55,952 nt of DNA from Fibrobacterota bacterium (GCA_003165595.1 PLWQ01000028.1:320168-376119), one strand, 5' to 3'. Positions 1 through 9,933 are shown, numbered from the stretch's first letter. Made by a program: numbers and translations. Notes: generated by a model from the sequence alone, not told the origin.

Positions 1-209
1 ACATAGGCATCCAGCGTTGTGAGGATCCTCACTTTGTAGGTTCCTTGCGCCATGTTCGTTACACTGAACTTTCCGGTTGTGTCGTCCGGCGTGCCCCACG
101 TGTTTGTTCCCATGAACAGAATAAACGCGGTCCTCGCATCGTCTCCCGGCTGCAAACGCACGCCCCTGCCAAAAACATCTATTTGCTCAAGAATCGTTTC
201 GCGGTCCAT
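1..209 (-). CDS. Partial protein with regulatory-like beta-sandwich domain, runs off left edge
   Basis: The minus strand is open from an ATG at 207-209 to the window edge. The visible residues end in a pattern (TGKFSV..M..GTYKVRI) typical of carboxypeptidase-regulatory-like or SdrD-B beta-sandwich domains, which are common in secreted FCB-group proteins. No signal peptide is visible after the ATG, so either the start is wrong or the gene is a remnant. It is divergent from hisH with only 16 nt between the two start codons, which leaves no room for separate promoters. The family assignment is a guess from a short stretch. Confidence 0.45.
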   Translation of the reverse strand, partial: MDRETILEQIDVFGRGVRLQPGDDARTAFILFMGTNTWGTPDDTTGKFSVTNMAQGTYKVRILTTLDAY

Positions 210-225
210 ATAGTATTTTGGATCT

Positions 226-843
226 ATGATTTCAATTATCGATTACAGGGCCGGAAATCTCACCTCGGTCAAGCGTGCGCTTGATTTTCTGGGCATTGGG
301 TGCGTTATCACGCACGACGAGAACGTGCTCAGGAAAAGCGAACGCATTATTTTTCCCGGCGTTGGCAACGCGGCCGCGGCCCTGCCCGTGATACGCGAGC
401 GCGGCATCGATGAGGCGCTGCGCGAAGCGTTTGCGCTTGGCGTGCCGATTCTGGGCATTTGCCTGGGCACGCAGATCATTTTATCGCACTCCGAGGAGGG
501 CGACACCGAATGCCTTGGCCTTATCCCCGGAGAGGTGAAGAAGTTTCTTTTGAGCGACCCGTCTCTCAAGATCCCGCACATGGGATGGAATGATCTGCTG
601 ATCCGCCGGGAACATTTTCTGCTGAAAGACATCGCGGCGGGCTCACGGATGTACTTTGTGCATTCGTTTTATCCGCAACCCGGCGACGCATCCATGGTGT
701 TTGCGGAATGCGACTACGGTATTACCTTTCCGTGCGCTATTGGACTGCGCAACCTGTTCGCCACGCAGTTCCATCCGGAGAAAAGCGGGCCTGCCGGGCT
801 GTCGGTTCTGAAGAATTTCGCCGCGTGGGAGCCCAAAGGATAG
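226..843 (+). CDS. hisH: Imidazole glycerol phosphate synthase glutaminase subunit HisH
   Basis: This 205-residue class I glutamine amidotransferase hydrolyses glutamine and passes ammonia to HisF for imidazole glycerol phosphate and AICAR formation in histidine biosynthesis. It begins [11 protein letters not shown], the usual HisH start. The nucleophile Cys lies in GICLGTQ at about residue 83, and the His and Glu of the triad are in QFHPEKSG near residue 185. Length is normal for the family. The stop lies 5 nt before the hisF start, so the two are almost certainly cotranscribed. The rest of the his operon is not in the window. Confidence 0.96.
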   Translation: MISIIDYRAGNLTSVKRALDFLGIGCVITHDENVLRKSERIIFPGVGNAAAALPVIRERGIDEALREAFALGVPILGICLGTQIILSHSEEGDTECLGLIPGEVKKFLLSDPSLKIPHMGWNDLLIRREHFLLKDIAAGSRMYFVHSFYPQPGDASMVFAECDYGITFPCAIGLRNLFATQFHPEKSGPAGLSVLKNFAAWEPKG

Positions 844-848
844 AAACC

Positions 849-1625
849 ATGCTGAGCAAACGCATCATATCCTGTCTTGACGTGCGCGACGGCAAGCTCG
901 CAAAGAGCGTAAAGTTCGTCGACACAAAGGACATCGGCGACCCGGTGACCACCGCGCGCAGGTATTACGAAGACGGCATCGACGAGCTTGTGTTCTACGA
1001 CATCACGGCCAGCAGCGATAAACGCGACATCATGCTCGACGTGGTGAGCAACGTGGCGGCGCAGATATTCATCCCGTTCTCGGTTGGCGGCGGCCTGCGG
1101 TCGGTTGACGACTGCAAGAAGGTGCTGCTGGCCGGCGCGGAAAAGGTGAACGTGAACACCGCCGCGGTCGCCGATCCGGACCTCGTCACGCGGGCGTCGG
1201 ACGCGTTCGGCGCCCAGTGCGTGGTCCTTTCTATGGATGTGCTTGCGGTTCCTGTTTCGAAAGCGACGCCGTCCGGCTACGAAATCGTCACCCACGGCGG
1301 ACGCACGCGCACCGGTATCGACGCCGTTGCGTGGGCGCGGCGCGGCGAGCAGCTCGGTGCGGGAGAGCTGGTAGTAAACTCAATCGATGCCGATGGTACC
1401 AAAGAGGGCTACGAGATACGGCTCACGCGCATGATTGCCGAGGCTGTCGGCATCCCGGTGATCGCCTCCGGCGGCGGCGGAACCCCCGAGCACCTGTACC
1501 AGGTGCTTACCGAAGGCAAGGCCGACGCGGCGCTGATCGCGTCGATACTTCACTATGGCGAATACTCGGTTCGCCAGGTGAAGGAATACCTTCGGGGCAA
1601 AGGGCTGCCGATGCGGATGGCGTGA
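849..1625 (+). CDS. hisF: Imidazole glycerol phosphate synthase cyclase subunit HisF
   Basis: A 258-residue TIM-barrel cyclase that condenses PRFAR with ammonia supplied by HisH, giving IGP and AICAR. The start [15 protein letters not shown] is the standard HisF N-terminus with the catalytic Asp in CLDV; a longer in-frame reading from 708 would overlap hisH and is rejected. The second catalytic Asp falls in [13 protein letters not shown], and the phosphate-binding loop is IASGGGG near residue 200. Length matches the family, and the gene directly follows hisH. Confidence 0.96.
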   Translation: MLSKRIISCLDVRDGKLAKSVKFVDTKDIGDPVTTARRYYEDGIDELVFYDITASSDKRDIMLDVVSNVAAQIFIPFSVGGGLRSVDDCKKVLLAGAEKVNVNTAAVADPDLVTRASDAFGAQCVVLSMDVLAVPVSKATPSGYEIVTHGGRTRTGIDAVAWARRGEQLGAGELVVNSIDADGTKEGYEIRLTRMIAEAVGIPVIASGGGGTPEHLYQVLTEGKADAALIASILHYGEYSVRQVKEYLRGKGLPMRMA

Positions 1626-1678
1626 GCGGCATTATTACCGCTGTAGGCACATGCACGACTGCAAATGAGGAGGTTCTC

Positions 1679-2881
1679 ATGGCATCTGGCGGCACATCTT
1701 TCAAGTACGTGATTGTCGGCGGCGGCATTGCTGGCGCCTCTGCGATTGCGGGCATCAGGGATATCGACCGTGACGGCGCCATCCTTCTTATCTGCAGCGA
1801 ACCGCATCTTCCCTATCATCGCCCGCCCCTTTCCAAGGGGCTGTGGCTGGGCAAGAAGACGGTGAACGAAATCTTCGCCGACCCCGCCGGTGATTACGCG
1901 GCCAGGGGTGTTACCGTTGTGACTGCCGATCCGGCCGAGCACATTGACACACGCAACAATACCGTTGTGTGCGCCAGCAGGCGTTCCTCGACGTATGAAT
2001 CGCTGCTCATTGCAACCGGCGGATCGCCGCGGACGCTGTCCGGCGGTCAGGCGGGCATAACCTACTACCGGTATCTCGACGACTATGTGAGCCTGAAAAA
2101 GGAACTTAGGCCGGGGAAATCGGTCGTTGTCGTGGGCGGCGGATTTATCGGCTCCGAAATGGCCGCGGTGCTTTCCGCGTGCGGCGTTGACGTTACCATG
2201 ATATGTCCCGATCCGCATCCCTGCGGTGCGGTTTTCCCCGCGTCGCTCGGAGCCGCGGTGCTGGCCCGCTTTGAAAAGGCGGGAATCCATATATTGGCAA
2301 ACGATAGGACAATTGGCTTTGATCTTACCGGCTTGCGTCCCCTTACCAGGACCCTTTCGGGCCAGAGCGTCGCCTCGGATTGCATTATCGCAGGCCTCGG
2401 CATCAGGCCATCCATCGATATCGCGGAAACAGCCGGCATTCTGTGCGACAACGGCATCGTTGTCGATGAACATCTGCAAACCTCCAACCCCGGCGTTTTT
2501 GCCGCGGGCGACGTTGCCCGGTTCCCCTACCATGCGCTTTCATCGCTTATGCGCGTTGAGCATTGGGACAACGCGGTGTCACAGGGACGGCTTGCCGGCA
2601 GAAACATGGCGGGCGCGCGCGAGGCCTACGAGCATATGCCCTATTTTTTCTCCGACCTGTTCGAATACGGCTATGAAGCGGTGGGCGACGTCAACACCTC
2701 ATACGATACGGTTGAGGATTGGCAGACGGAATACGAGAAGGGCGTGATATACTACGTCAAGAACGGAAAATGCGTCGGCATCCTACTGTTTAACGTGTGG
2801 GACAAGTGCGATGCGGCGCGCGCAATTATCAAGGAAGGATCGTCGCGGCCGGCGTCGGCGTTGCGCGGCGCGATACGCTAA
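1679..2881 (+). CDS. FAD/NAD(P)-dependent oxidoreductase, ferredoxin-reductase/AIF type
   Basis: A 400-residue pyridine nucleotide-disulfide-type flavoprotein. The FAD dinucleotide-binding motif VIVGGGIAGA is at about residues 11-20. The NAD(P)-binding VVVGGGFIGSE is near residue 150, and the second FAD-contact motif GVFAAGDVAR near residue 275. The early PYHRPPLSK segment is typical of ferredoxin/rubredoxin reductases and apoptosis-inducing-factor-like enzymes. The ATG at 1679 follows a GAGGAGG ribosome-binding site; in-frame sequence back to 1217 is a hisF shadow. It lies 53 nt after hisF, so it may be cotranscribed. The electron acceptor cannot be told from sequence. Confidence 0.88.
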   Translation: MASGGTSFKYVIVGGGIAGASAIAGIRDIDRDGAILLICSEPHLPYHRPPLSKGLWLGKKTVNEIFADPAGDYAARGVTVVTADPAEHIDTRNNTVVCASRRSSTYESLLIATGGSPRTLSGGQAGITYYRYLDDYVSLKKELRPGKSVVVVGGGFIGSEMAAVLSACGVDVTMICPDPHPCGAVFPASLGAAVLARFEKAGIHILANDRTIGFDLTGLRPLTRTLSGQSVASDCIIAGLGIRPSIDIAETAGILCDNGIVVDEHLQTSNPGVFAAGDVARFPYHALSSLMRVEHWDNAVSQGRLAGRNMAGAREAYEHMPYFFSDLFEYGYEAVGDVNTSYDTVEDWQTEYEKGVIYYVKNGKCVGILLFNVWDKCDAARAIIKEGSSRPASALRGAIR

Positions 2882-2905
2882 AAGGGCGTTCGGCCGGGAC
2901 GCCGC

Positions 2906-3496
2906 TTACAGCGTAATAAGACTCTCGAGCAGGTTCTGGAGACCGGAAATCATGGCGTTGGTTGCGACACGTACCGCAAACGGCGTGGTATCCACCGCCG
3001 ACCTGGAATCTTCGGCCCGGATCACGAATTGGTTGACAAGTGCGCCAGATTCGGCAGTCAGGACTTTTACCCGAAACTTGAGCGTTGCCTTGATCTGCTG
3101 GGAAAACACCTTGTTCGTCTCTTCGATGGTGTAGTCGAGCAATTCCGCATCTATCTGAAAATCAGCGTTCTTCTTATCTTCGGCAAGGACCCCGAGTTCG
3201 CGGAACATTCCTGCAAGTGAATGTTCGAGCACCGCGCTCGGCGCGGGTTTGCACAGCAAAGCCGACATGGCAAACCGGCCGGTGCGCGTTGAACCCAGCG
3301 TGTCGGACCCTGCATTCTTCCTTTTGTCAACAACGTCGCCGATGACGAACTTCTTGGAAAGTTTTTGGCTAAAGAGCTTTGAATAGTCCCGTATGGCGGG
3401 CTCGATCTGGACCGGCGCGCCAATGTCCGCCGCCATCACCGCAACGGCAAACAGCCCCACAACAACCGCGATTCCTCGATTTGCGGAACAGCCCAT
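2906..3496 (-). CDS. Secreted YajG/ABC_trans_aux-like protein
   Basis: A 196-residue exported protein. The chosen ATG at 3494-3496 has a GGGGG tract upstream and is followed by Gly-Cys and a hydrophobic run ending AVMAA, a signal peptide. The body (FVIGDVVDKR..., a Leu-rich middle, DFQIDAELLDYTIEE) resembles YajG-type lipoproteins and ABC-transport auxiliary proteins, which assist envelope complexes. The resemblance is structural intuition rather than a clear motif. The gene is in the same direction as the OmpA-like gene and separated from it by a terminator, so it probably has its own promoter. Confidence 0.65.
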   Translation of the reverse strand: MGCSANRGIAVVVGLFAVAVMAADIGAPVQIEPAIRDYSKLFSQKLSKKFVIGDVVDKRKNAGSDTLGSTRTGRFAMSALLCKPAPSAVLEHSLAGMFRELGVLAEDKKNADFQIDAELLDYTIEETNKVFSQQIKATLKFRVKVLTAESGALVNQFVIRAEDSRSAVDTTPFAVRVATNAMISGLQNLLESLITL

Positions 3497-3572
3497 GTGG
3501 TCCCCCCGGAAGATTCTAGTTGATAGAAAATATACAATGCGGCGCGAGGGCATCACATCTGCCCCGCTCGCC

Positions 3573-3605
3573 AAAAAGAAGGGGAAGAGTACTGGACTCT
3601 TCCCC
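3573..3605 (-). terminator. Rho-independent terminator of the OmpA-family gene
   Basis: A 10-bp perfect stem (GGGGAAGAGT paired with ACTCTTCCCC) at 3581-3605 has a 5-nt loop. On the minus strand it is followed by a T-rich tract (3573-3579). It lies about 30 nt beyond the stop of the OmpA-family gene. Confidence 0.8.
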
Positions 3606-3634
3606 ACGTTATAGCATGCCGGTCTCTATCGACG

Positions 3635-6169
3635 CTAGTACTTGGCGCCTTTGATTTGCGCCGCCTTCACCCGTTCCTTAAAGTCGGCTTCAAGCTGCTT
3701 GAGCCGCTGGTAGTCTTCTTTGGTCTCGATGACCTTGAATTCCACGCGGCGGTTGAGCGCGCGACCTTGTGCAGTATTGTTGGTGGCGATAGGCCGTGTC
3801 TTGCCGTACCCTATGGCAATAAGCGACGAGTCCGGTATGCCTTGCTGGCCAACGAGATAGAACCTCACTGATGCCGCGCGTGCGGCGGACAGGAGGAGAT
3901 TGTAATCGTCGTTGCCGCGCGAGTCGGTGTGTCCCTGGATTTCGTACCGCAGGAACGGATACTGTTTGAGGAAGGCTGCGATCTGCATAAGCGCCGTGTA
4001 CGAATCGGTGGTGAGCTCCGCGCTTGCCGTCTTGAAATTTATCGCGCGGAGCGCCTTGTTGAGCGCCTTCTCTTCCTTAACCGTCGGCTTGGGCAGCGTG
4101 TCCGGACACCCGTCGTCATCTTTGTAGCCGTTGTATGTCTCAGGCTCATTCGGGCACTTGTCAAGCGTGTCGGGAATGCCGTCCTTGTCGTTGTCGTAGT
4201 CGGGGCACCCGTCTTTATCCTCGAATCCGTCTATGTCTTCGGGTTCGTTCGGGCACTTGTCGATTGAATCAGGCACGCCGTCCTGGTCATTGTCGTAATC
4301 CGGACAGCCGTCCTTATCCTGGAACCCGTCGAAATCTTCCGGCGCATTCGGGCATTTGTCGAGAGAATCCGGAATGCCGTCCTTGTCGTTGTCGAAATCC
4401 GGGCAGCCATCCGCATCCTCGAATCCGTCGTAATCTTCGGGCTGGGTGGGACATTTGTCTACGCCATGGCACACTTTTTCGTAGACCGAGTCTTTATGCA
4501 GCTCGGACACCCACGGATCGCACAAGCTGTCTTTGTCCTGGTCCGCTTCAGGGCAACCGTCTTTGTCAAGCTTTCCGGTGAAGCCGGCGGGGGCAACAAA
4601 CGGGCACTTGCTTGCCACGGGCTGAGGTTTCGGCTTGACGCCCCAGTTGATGTTGAGGCCTGCGGCAAGTTCGAATCCGCGATCAGGCGTGAACCACCAG
4701 TTTCCGATTGCCTTATAGGAGCCTTGTATTGAAAAATACCTGAAGTTGAATCCCATGCCGAGCGCCGACGCCCATTGCTCAGGTCCGCCCGCAACGAATC
4801 CCATTCGTATGGGCAAGAAGTCGTGCAGCATGGCGAACTCCGACCCGATAGACAAGCGCGGAATGTACGATCTGCCGGGTCCGGGAGTGAGCTCCTGTTC
4901 GTAGTTGACCGCCACATTGGCGTAATCGGCCAGGATGTAGAGATTCTTGTTGTCCGCTTTTCTAAAATCGAAGATTCGCGCGTAGCCGATGTTGAGGGAA
5001 AGCGGCAGCCACGTGGTGACCGCGCTGGCGGCATTGCCCAGCGTGTCGCGCGACGTGGGGAAGGTTTCCCCGGAAGCTCTGTCGCCGAACAGGGAGTAAA
5101 TTGCGCTGTCCGCATTCTTGCCGTGCGAACTTATTCCGCTGATGAGACTGTACATGTCGAGGTTGTTCTTCTTGACATCGTACGTAACCGACCTCACGTT
5201 GTTGGTCCAGAAAAGCACGCCGAGGTTCTGCACATTGATGGACAGCGCGGCGTCATTGTCGTAGAGAATGCCGCCGATATCGACTCCGAGGCCATGGCCG
5301 TTTATGGGAAAACCGTTGTCAAACGGGTTTTGCCATTCCCACGGCCCGTGAAACCCGGAACCGGCGGTCTGAACGTTGAAATGTCCGTTCATCGAGATGA
5401 CATTGTTCACCGAGTCGTAGGAAATCTTCGAATCGGAAGTTGACGATGCCTGAAGCATGCTGTGCCCCATGACGTACTTGACGCCGATGCCGCCCGCGCC
5501 GTAGCGCAACTTGAAAAAATCGTGCAAAGCGGGAATGGTGACCGGCAAGCCCATTTGCAGGGTAAAATCAGTAGCCCAGATTCCCTGCTGGCTAAAGTTG
5601 CTGAAGTCCAGCGTATTGCCGCGCTGCAGTCCATGGTTTGTGGAGAACAGAATGTCGAAGGGCGCCTCTGGAATATGCATTTCCTCGTCCATGTGCGTGG
5701 TCACGTCGAACGAGATCCGCTTGTACGCAAAATTCAATAGGGTTGTGCGGAATCCGCTGTAGATTCCCGCCCCCCCCTTGAACTTGTCGGTCGCCTTTTG
5801 CGACGTTTGGTCGGGCGTGGTGTTGTCGGAAGTATTCAGCGTGTTGGCTAGCACGTCTTTGATAAATTCAACTCTGCCAGCCGAGTCGGTGGGGGGATGC
5901 GCCAAAAAAGTGAAGGGCGAGAGTGCCAGCTTGTCGCTCCAATAGCCGACGCCATAATTGGTGATAGGCAGCAGGAGCAGTCCGCCCCAGGGAACGCGGT
6001 CGCATCCCAGGAGCGCCGGATTCTCAAACGTGGCTTCCGGCGCGCTGCCCGTGATGTTGCGGCCGGTAGTATTTCCGGCGCTTATCGGAGCATCGTCAAC
6101 GGCCGCGAAAAGGAGCGCTGGCGCGGCGAACAGAACGGCGATCGCGAGTTTTTGTACGGTGTTCTTCAC
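3635..6169 (-). CDS. OmpA-family outer-membrane protein with thrombospondin type 3 repeats
   Basis: An 844-residue outer-membrane protein. A signal peptide (LAIAVLFAAPALLFA) is followed by a long beta-strand-rich region of about 500 residues, likely a PorV/FadL-like or OmpA barrel. About four or five Asp-rich TSP3 calcium-binding repeats (DKDGCPDYDNDKDG type) occupy residues 540-690. The C-terminal OmpA domain binds peptidoglycan, with GHTDSRG and N..L...RA and a terminal NRRVEF. Two GTG codons are possible starts (6172 and 6169); 6169 has better spacing from GAGG and gives the usual MKN start. The combination is common in FCB bacteria. Confidence 0.9.
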   Translation of the reverse strand: MKNTVQKLAIAVLFAAPALLFAAVDDAPISAGNTTGRNITGSAPEATFENPALLGCDRVPWGGLLLLPITNYGVGYWSDKLALSPFTFLAHPPTDSAGRVEFIKDVLANTLNTSDNTTPDQTSQKATDKFKGGAGIYSGFRTTLLNFAYKRISFDVTTHMDEEMHIPEAPFDILFSTNHGLQRGNTLDFSNFSQQGIWATDFTLQMGLPVTIPALHDFFKLRYGAGGIGVKYVMGHSMLQASSTSDSKISYDSVNNVISMNGHFNVQTAGSGFHGPWEWQNPFDNGFPINGHGLGVDIGGILYDNDAALSINVQNLGVLFWTNNVRSVTYDVKKNNLDMYSLISGISSHGKNADSAIYSLFGDRASGETFPTSRDTLGNAASAVTTWLPLSLNIGYARIFDFRKADNKNLYILADYANVAVNYEQELTPGPGRSYIPRLSIGSEFAMLHDFLPIRMGFVAGGPEQWASALGMGFNFRYFSIQGSYKAIGNWWFTPDRGFELAAGLNINWGVKPKPQPVASKCPFVAPAGFTGKLDKDGCPEADQDKDSLCDPWVSELHKDSVYEKVCHGVDKCPTQPEDYDGFEDADGCPDFDNDKDGIPDSLDKCPNAPEDFDGFQDKDGCPDYDNDQDGVPDSIDKCPNEPEDIDGFEDKDGCPDYDNDKDGIPDTLDKCPNEPETYNGYKDDDGCPDTLPKPTVKEEKALNKALRAINFKTASAELTTDSYTALMQIAAFLKQYPFLRYEIQGHTDSRGNDDYNLLLSAARAASVRFYLVGQQGIPDSSLIAIGYGKTRPIATNNTAQGRALNRRVEFKVIETKEDYQRLKQLEADFKERVKAAQIKGAKY

Positions 6170-6228
6170 CACTGTACCTCTTTCTATAAGTCAATTGCCA
6201 TTAGAATCGTTTCGACGTCCGGACCTTG

Positions 6229-8574
6229 CTACTTGATCAGTTTGTTAATGCTGTTGACTCCGTCGACATGGATCCAGGAATTCAGTTTGATCCAATCGGT
6301 GTTGGAGAGCGCGTCGGGCACGGCGACTCCCGCGGGCTGGGGCAGGAACCGAACCTGCCACCGCCAGCCAATTTCCTTGGCACTCGTTATCTTCTCCAGC
6401 GCAGAGTCTCCCAGCGCAATGGAATTCGAATACGTTGAATCTCTGGGCGGTATGAGCAGTCCGCCACCTAGAAGATTCACGAACCCCGGCTTTGGATTCT
6501 TAATGAGATCGGTAAATTCGTTGGTGTTAACATAACGAGTCCCTGCCTTTACATTCACGTAACCGGTATCGGTGAGCGAGTCCACCTGATTCGTATCTGC
6601 TGTCGCTACCAACGCGAAAAGCCGCAGGTACAGATTGGTTGAATTGGTTACCTTGACGTTCAGGCTCGCGTGCCGGTCGGTCATGTCGTTGAAAATGTTG
6701 AGCACGCCGCTGCCGCCTGTCAAATCGACCTTTGTGCCGCCAAGGTCCATTATTGTCGTGTCAACAACCGTCCAGCAGAGAGGGGCGACAAGGTTGTAGT
6801 TGACGTTGCCGTGCAAGACCATGCGCCCTATATATTTGTTGTATGCCGAGTCCGTGGGATTGGTGAGGTCGTTCACGGCCACAATTTGGGTGCCAACAGG
6901 AATGGTGAGCGCAATGTTCACCTTCACCGAATCGGGATAGTTGTTGACGACATTGGTTATATCGACCGTGCGCTCGAAGAGAGAATCCCGTGTGACGTGG
7001 AGCAAGGTATCGTCAGATGACGTTTTGACGGCAGAATCGACCGAACTTGCGATGTCGTGGTGAATGAGCACCCTGTCAATGAGTGCTCCTTGCGGAATAG
7101 TAATCCGAGTAAGAGTCTTGGCATAGACCTTGTTTAGCACAAAATGGTTCCGGAGAGAATCGGTGACCGCCTTGCTCCAGGGAAGCTGGACAGGGATGTT
7201 GCCGGGAGTGCCGGTGCGGTGATATTCATCCATGGATGTTCCCACCATCTGCTTGAACTTAAAGAAGCTGGTCTTTATCACAAAGGAAAGGGAATCTCCG
7301 GAGGAAATGGTGATCGGGGTCCCTGCGCTGGATATCTGAAACTTCACCAGATAATCCACTTTGGTCACGGACTTCTGTTTGGTGGAGTCCCACTCGGGGA
7401 ACAAACGGTCTGCCGAAATATTGTTGTTACTGTACTCAAGAGTCGTGTCGGGGGTTGCATAGGAGGTGATCGCAACGCGCCCGTTGTAGTTTGCCGGAGA
7501 GGAATCCTGGCCCGCAAGCTGTGCAGCGGTTGTTATGTTCCTTTGAGCGCAAAAGGATGTGAACCACAGGTTCTCGTGTGTTACGTTCAAGAGTAAATTC
7601 AGCTTGGTATAGTTTGTGACCCGGTAGACAAAGACGCCTTCCGAAATGTCTATGTAACTTACATCGACAGTGTCTGTCAGGTTGTACTCGTTGGTGAACA
7701 TCCGCTGGTAGCTGGCAAGCGCGGAGTCGAGTACCGTAACCTTGGAAGCATACAGGTTATTGAAGGAAAGGCTCGCGGCCAGATTATTTCCCGCAGCGAA
7801 CGAGCCACTGTTGGATGGCGTAAAAGACATGGCCACACTGACGACGCTGTCAATAGCCATTGCGCGGACGTTGTACTCAATCGTGGCGGTGGTATTTGCC
7901 TGGAGCGTGTTGATTGTATCTGTCCCAAGGGTTCCCAGAGTAATTATGACCTGGGAAAAATTCGCCGGGGAATTATTGGTCACGCCCACGGTGAGAAATT
8001 GCACGGTATCGCTAAATTGCACGTGATAAATCCATTTGAGTTTGATCGGCACTGCCGGAGCTGATACCGCCGCGCCGGAAGCGTAGGCTCCCGAAAGAGG
8101 AATACTCACCGCAGTAGCAGGCACACCGGAAAGAGGAATTGGGCCAAAAACGTCAGAGTAGTACTTGTCGGCAAGACTGTCCTGGCTTATCGTGTCCGAC
8201 GCCGAATCCTTTGTTGGAAACCCGAATTGAACCGTGTCGGCAACAGTTACTATTGTGTCGGGTTTGCCGGCGCGCTTGATAGTGTCGAGCATTGGGTATG
8301 CATTTATTATCTTCATCGTCGTATCTTTGACGGTGTCAATCAGATTGGGAAGACCGGTCCTCTTGATGGTGTCGTAGGTGGTTGTCGTGGCAACCTGCTG
8401 TTTGTTGAAGAACAGCGTGTCCATCATTGCCCCCAAGAGAAATTTCTTGTTGGCCGTGATGGGCAGGTCTATGCTTGTTCGCCAGGCGACATCCTTGACC
8501 GGATTGGAGCAGAACAACGTAAGGACAAGGATCACCGGAGTAAGTCCGGCCGTAGTTTTGAAGATCTTCTTCAC
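6229..8574 (-). CDS. Large surface lipoprotein, function unknown
   Basis: The start is a GTG at 8572-8574 preceded by AAAGGAGAG; the longer in-frame reading to 8688 lacks a ribosome-binding site and places a long polar tail before the signal peptide. From the GTG the protein is 781 residues, with KKIFKTT, a hydrophobic run and the lipobox LTLFC, so it should be a lipoprotein. The rest is Thr/Ser/Asp/Val-rich with repeated beta-sandwich-like stretches and no catalytic motif I recognise. It precedes the OmpA-family gene in the same direction with a 59-nt gap, so the two may form one envelope unit. Confidence 0.75.
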   Translation of the reverse strand: MKKIFKTTAGLTPVILVLTLFCSNPVKDVAWRTSIDLPITANKKFLLGAMMDTLFFNKQQVATTTTYDTIKRTGLPNLIDTVKDTTMKIINAYPMLDTIKRAGKPDTIVTVADTVQFGFPTKDSASDTISQDSLADKYYSDVFGPIPLSGVPATAVSIPLSGAYASGAAVSAPAVPIKLKWIYHVQFSDTVQFLTVGVTNNSPANFSQVIITLGTLGTDTINTLQANTTATIEYNVRAMAIDSVVSVAMSFTPSNSGSFAAGNNLAASLSFNNLYASKVTVLDSALASYQRMFTNEYNLTDTVDVSYIDISEGVFVYRVTNYTKLNLLLNVTHENLWFTSFCAQRNITTAAQLAGQDSSPANYNGRVAITSYATPDTTLEYSNNNISADRLFPEWDSTKQKSVTKVDYLVKFQISSAGTPITISSGDSLSFVIKTSFFKFKQMVGTSMDEYHRTGTPGNIPVQLPWSKAVTDSLRNHFVLNKVYAKTLTRITIPQGALIDRVLIHHDIASSVDSAVKTSSDDTLLHVTRDSLFERTVDITNVVNNYPDSVKVNIALTIPVGTQIVAVNDLTNPTDSAYNKYIGRMVLHGNVNYNLVAPLCWTVVDTTIMDLGGTKVDLTGGSGVLNIFNDMTDRHASLNVKVTNSTNLYLRLFALVATADTNQVDSLTDTGYVNVKAGTRYVNTNEFTDLIKNPKPGFVNLLGGGLLIPPRDSTYSNSIALGDSALEKITSAKEIGWRWQVRFLPQPAGVAVPDALSNTDWIKLNSWIHVDGVNSINKLIK

Positions 8575-9276
8575 CGCGCACTCTCCTTTCGCAACAACTG
8601 CAAGAGGCAACTTATTCGTGTAAACATGAGTTTTCAAATCCCGTTGCCTTATTGAAATAATATAATAAAGACGACTCTGGGGAGCCAATGAAAACTGAAT
8701 TCATCGATTTGGCTGCCTTTCGGACGGACGTCCCGCAACCGAGCCATGTCCTTAAACGGACGTCTATTGATTTCATGTGTGATAGGTTCGTGGGGGCCAA
8801 CAAACCGGAATTGGAACAAAAAGATAGTAAGAGGAGCAAGATTCGTGCACGCTTTCCGGACTTGCAATCGTCCTTACTAAATTATATGGGAGAGACGCGG
8901 CCTTTTGCAGACCGCCAAAAAGCCCGTACGCGGCTCGGCCCTGCGGTCTGTCAACCCCTTGTTTGGAAGCCCTGGCCCGGAACTCAGTGGAAACCGGCAA
9001 AAGATCAATGCCTTACGCCGCGGCTGCCTCGTGAGGTTTGCAGACCTCACCTGGAGTTTCTTGCGCCCGACAACCGGGTTTCCCCGCAGTTCCGTTTTTT
9101 CCACACGGCCGACCTTTGCCTTGACACCGGTTGCCTCTACGTCCTATATTCGGATACGGAAAACAACCGGCTCGGAAAAAGGGGTACATGGTCTCGTAAG
9201 CGTGGTTCTTGATCCACGTTTTCTCTGTGTCCTCTGTGTCTCTGTGGTGAAAATTGTTTTCCTCTTCGAGGCTCTC
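8575..9276. other. 702-nt divergent intergenic region
   Basis: This separates the minus-strand lipoprotein gene from the plus-strand Crp/Fnr gene. An AT-rich patch at 8655-8675 (AATAATATAATAAA) could hold promoters. A plus-strand open frame at 8688-9212 has a GGGGAG before its ATG, but its protein has no recognisable domain and biased Arg/Pro content in the second half. I regard it as unlikely to be a real gene. A low-complexity repeat lies at 9219-9252. I see no RNA gene here. Confidence 0.5.
9219..9252. repeat. CTCTGTGTC low-complexity dispersed repeat
   Basis: The tract contains CTCTGTGTC twice, then CTCTGTGGTGA. Read on the minus strand it encodes HHRDTEDTE, a peptide that recurs in many unrelated environmental genomes as a shadow of a dispersed noncoding repeat. 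It sits immediately upstream of the Crp/Fnr gene. Confidence 0.55.
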
Positions 9277-9933
9277 ATGGACATTTCGCTCTTGCTCGAT
9301 CATTCGGAGTTTTTCCGCGGCATCACGCCGGCGAACAAGGCTGCGCTCGCGGCAATCTGCGTTCCCCGGACTCTTTCCAAACGCGAGATCATTTTTGTCG
9401 AGGGCGACAGCGGCGACGCAATGTATATCCTGGCAAGCGGTAACGTTCAAATCTACAAGTCGGGGCATCAGAACAAGGAATCGGTGATCAAAACGCTCGG
9501 ACCGGGCGAGATATTCGCCGAGGTCATCCTGTTCGAACGGAATGTGTATCCTGCCAGCGCAATAGCCCTCAAAAAATCCCTGGCCTACTCAATTGACAAG
9601 AGGCGCTTTCTGCGGCTTCTCGCCGACGAACGCTTTCGCAACGATTTCATGCGCCTGCTCATGCAAAAACAGCGGTACCTCATTTCGCGGATTCACGACC
9701 TCACCTCCGGAAGCGTCGAGACCCGCTTTATCCGCTTTCTCGAGGAGCAATACGGAAGAAAATGCGACTACCGGCTTCTCATTCCCAAGAAAGACATTGC
9801 CCGGGCAATCGGCGCCACGAGCGAGACATTGTCGAGATTGATTAATAAGATGCAGAGGGACGGGACGATGGCGGTGAAGAAAGACAGGATTGTGATGCGG
9901 GAGGGTTTCTGGGACACAGTCAACGAGGCATGA
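9277..9933 (+). CDS. Crp/Fnr-family transcriptional regulator
   Basis: A 218-residue regulator. Residues 8-125 form a cyclic-nucleotide-binding-type barrel (EIIFVEGDSGDAMYILASG, LGPGEIFAEV). Residues 145-205 form a Crp-type winged helix with the recognition region IPKKDIARAIGATSETLSRLINKM. There is no Cys cluster for an Fe-S centre, so it is not a classic Fnr. The start MDISLLLDHSEFF suits the family; longer in-frame sequence upstream is noncoding. It may control the MEMO-like gene 40 nt downstream; its effector is unknown. Confidence 0.9.
   Translation: MDISLLLDHSEFFRGITPANKAALAAICVPRTLSKREIIFVEGDSGDAMYILASGNVQIYKSGHQNKESVIKTLGPGEIFAEVILFERNVYPASAIALKKSLAYSIDKRRFLRLLADERFRNDFMRLLMQKQRYLISRIHDLTSGSVETRFIRFLEEQYGRKCDYRLLIPKKDIARAIGATSETLSRLINKMQRDGTMAVKKDRIVMREGFWDTVNEA

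Noticed and set aside
2886-2904. Terminator between the oxidoreductase gene and the convergent YajG-like gene
   Set aside because: The stem GGCGT/ACGCC is only 5 bp and no T run follows on either strand.
8688-9212. Plus-strand open frame with GGGGAG before its ATG
   Set aside because: The product has no recognisable domain, its second half is Arg/Pro-rich like other shadows, and it runs through the low-complexity region upstream of the Crp/Fnr gene.
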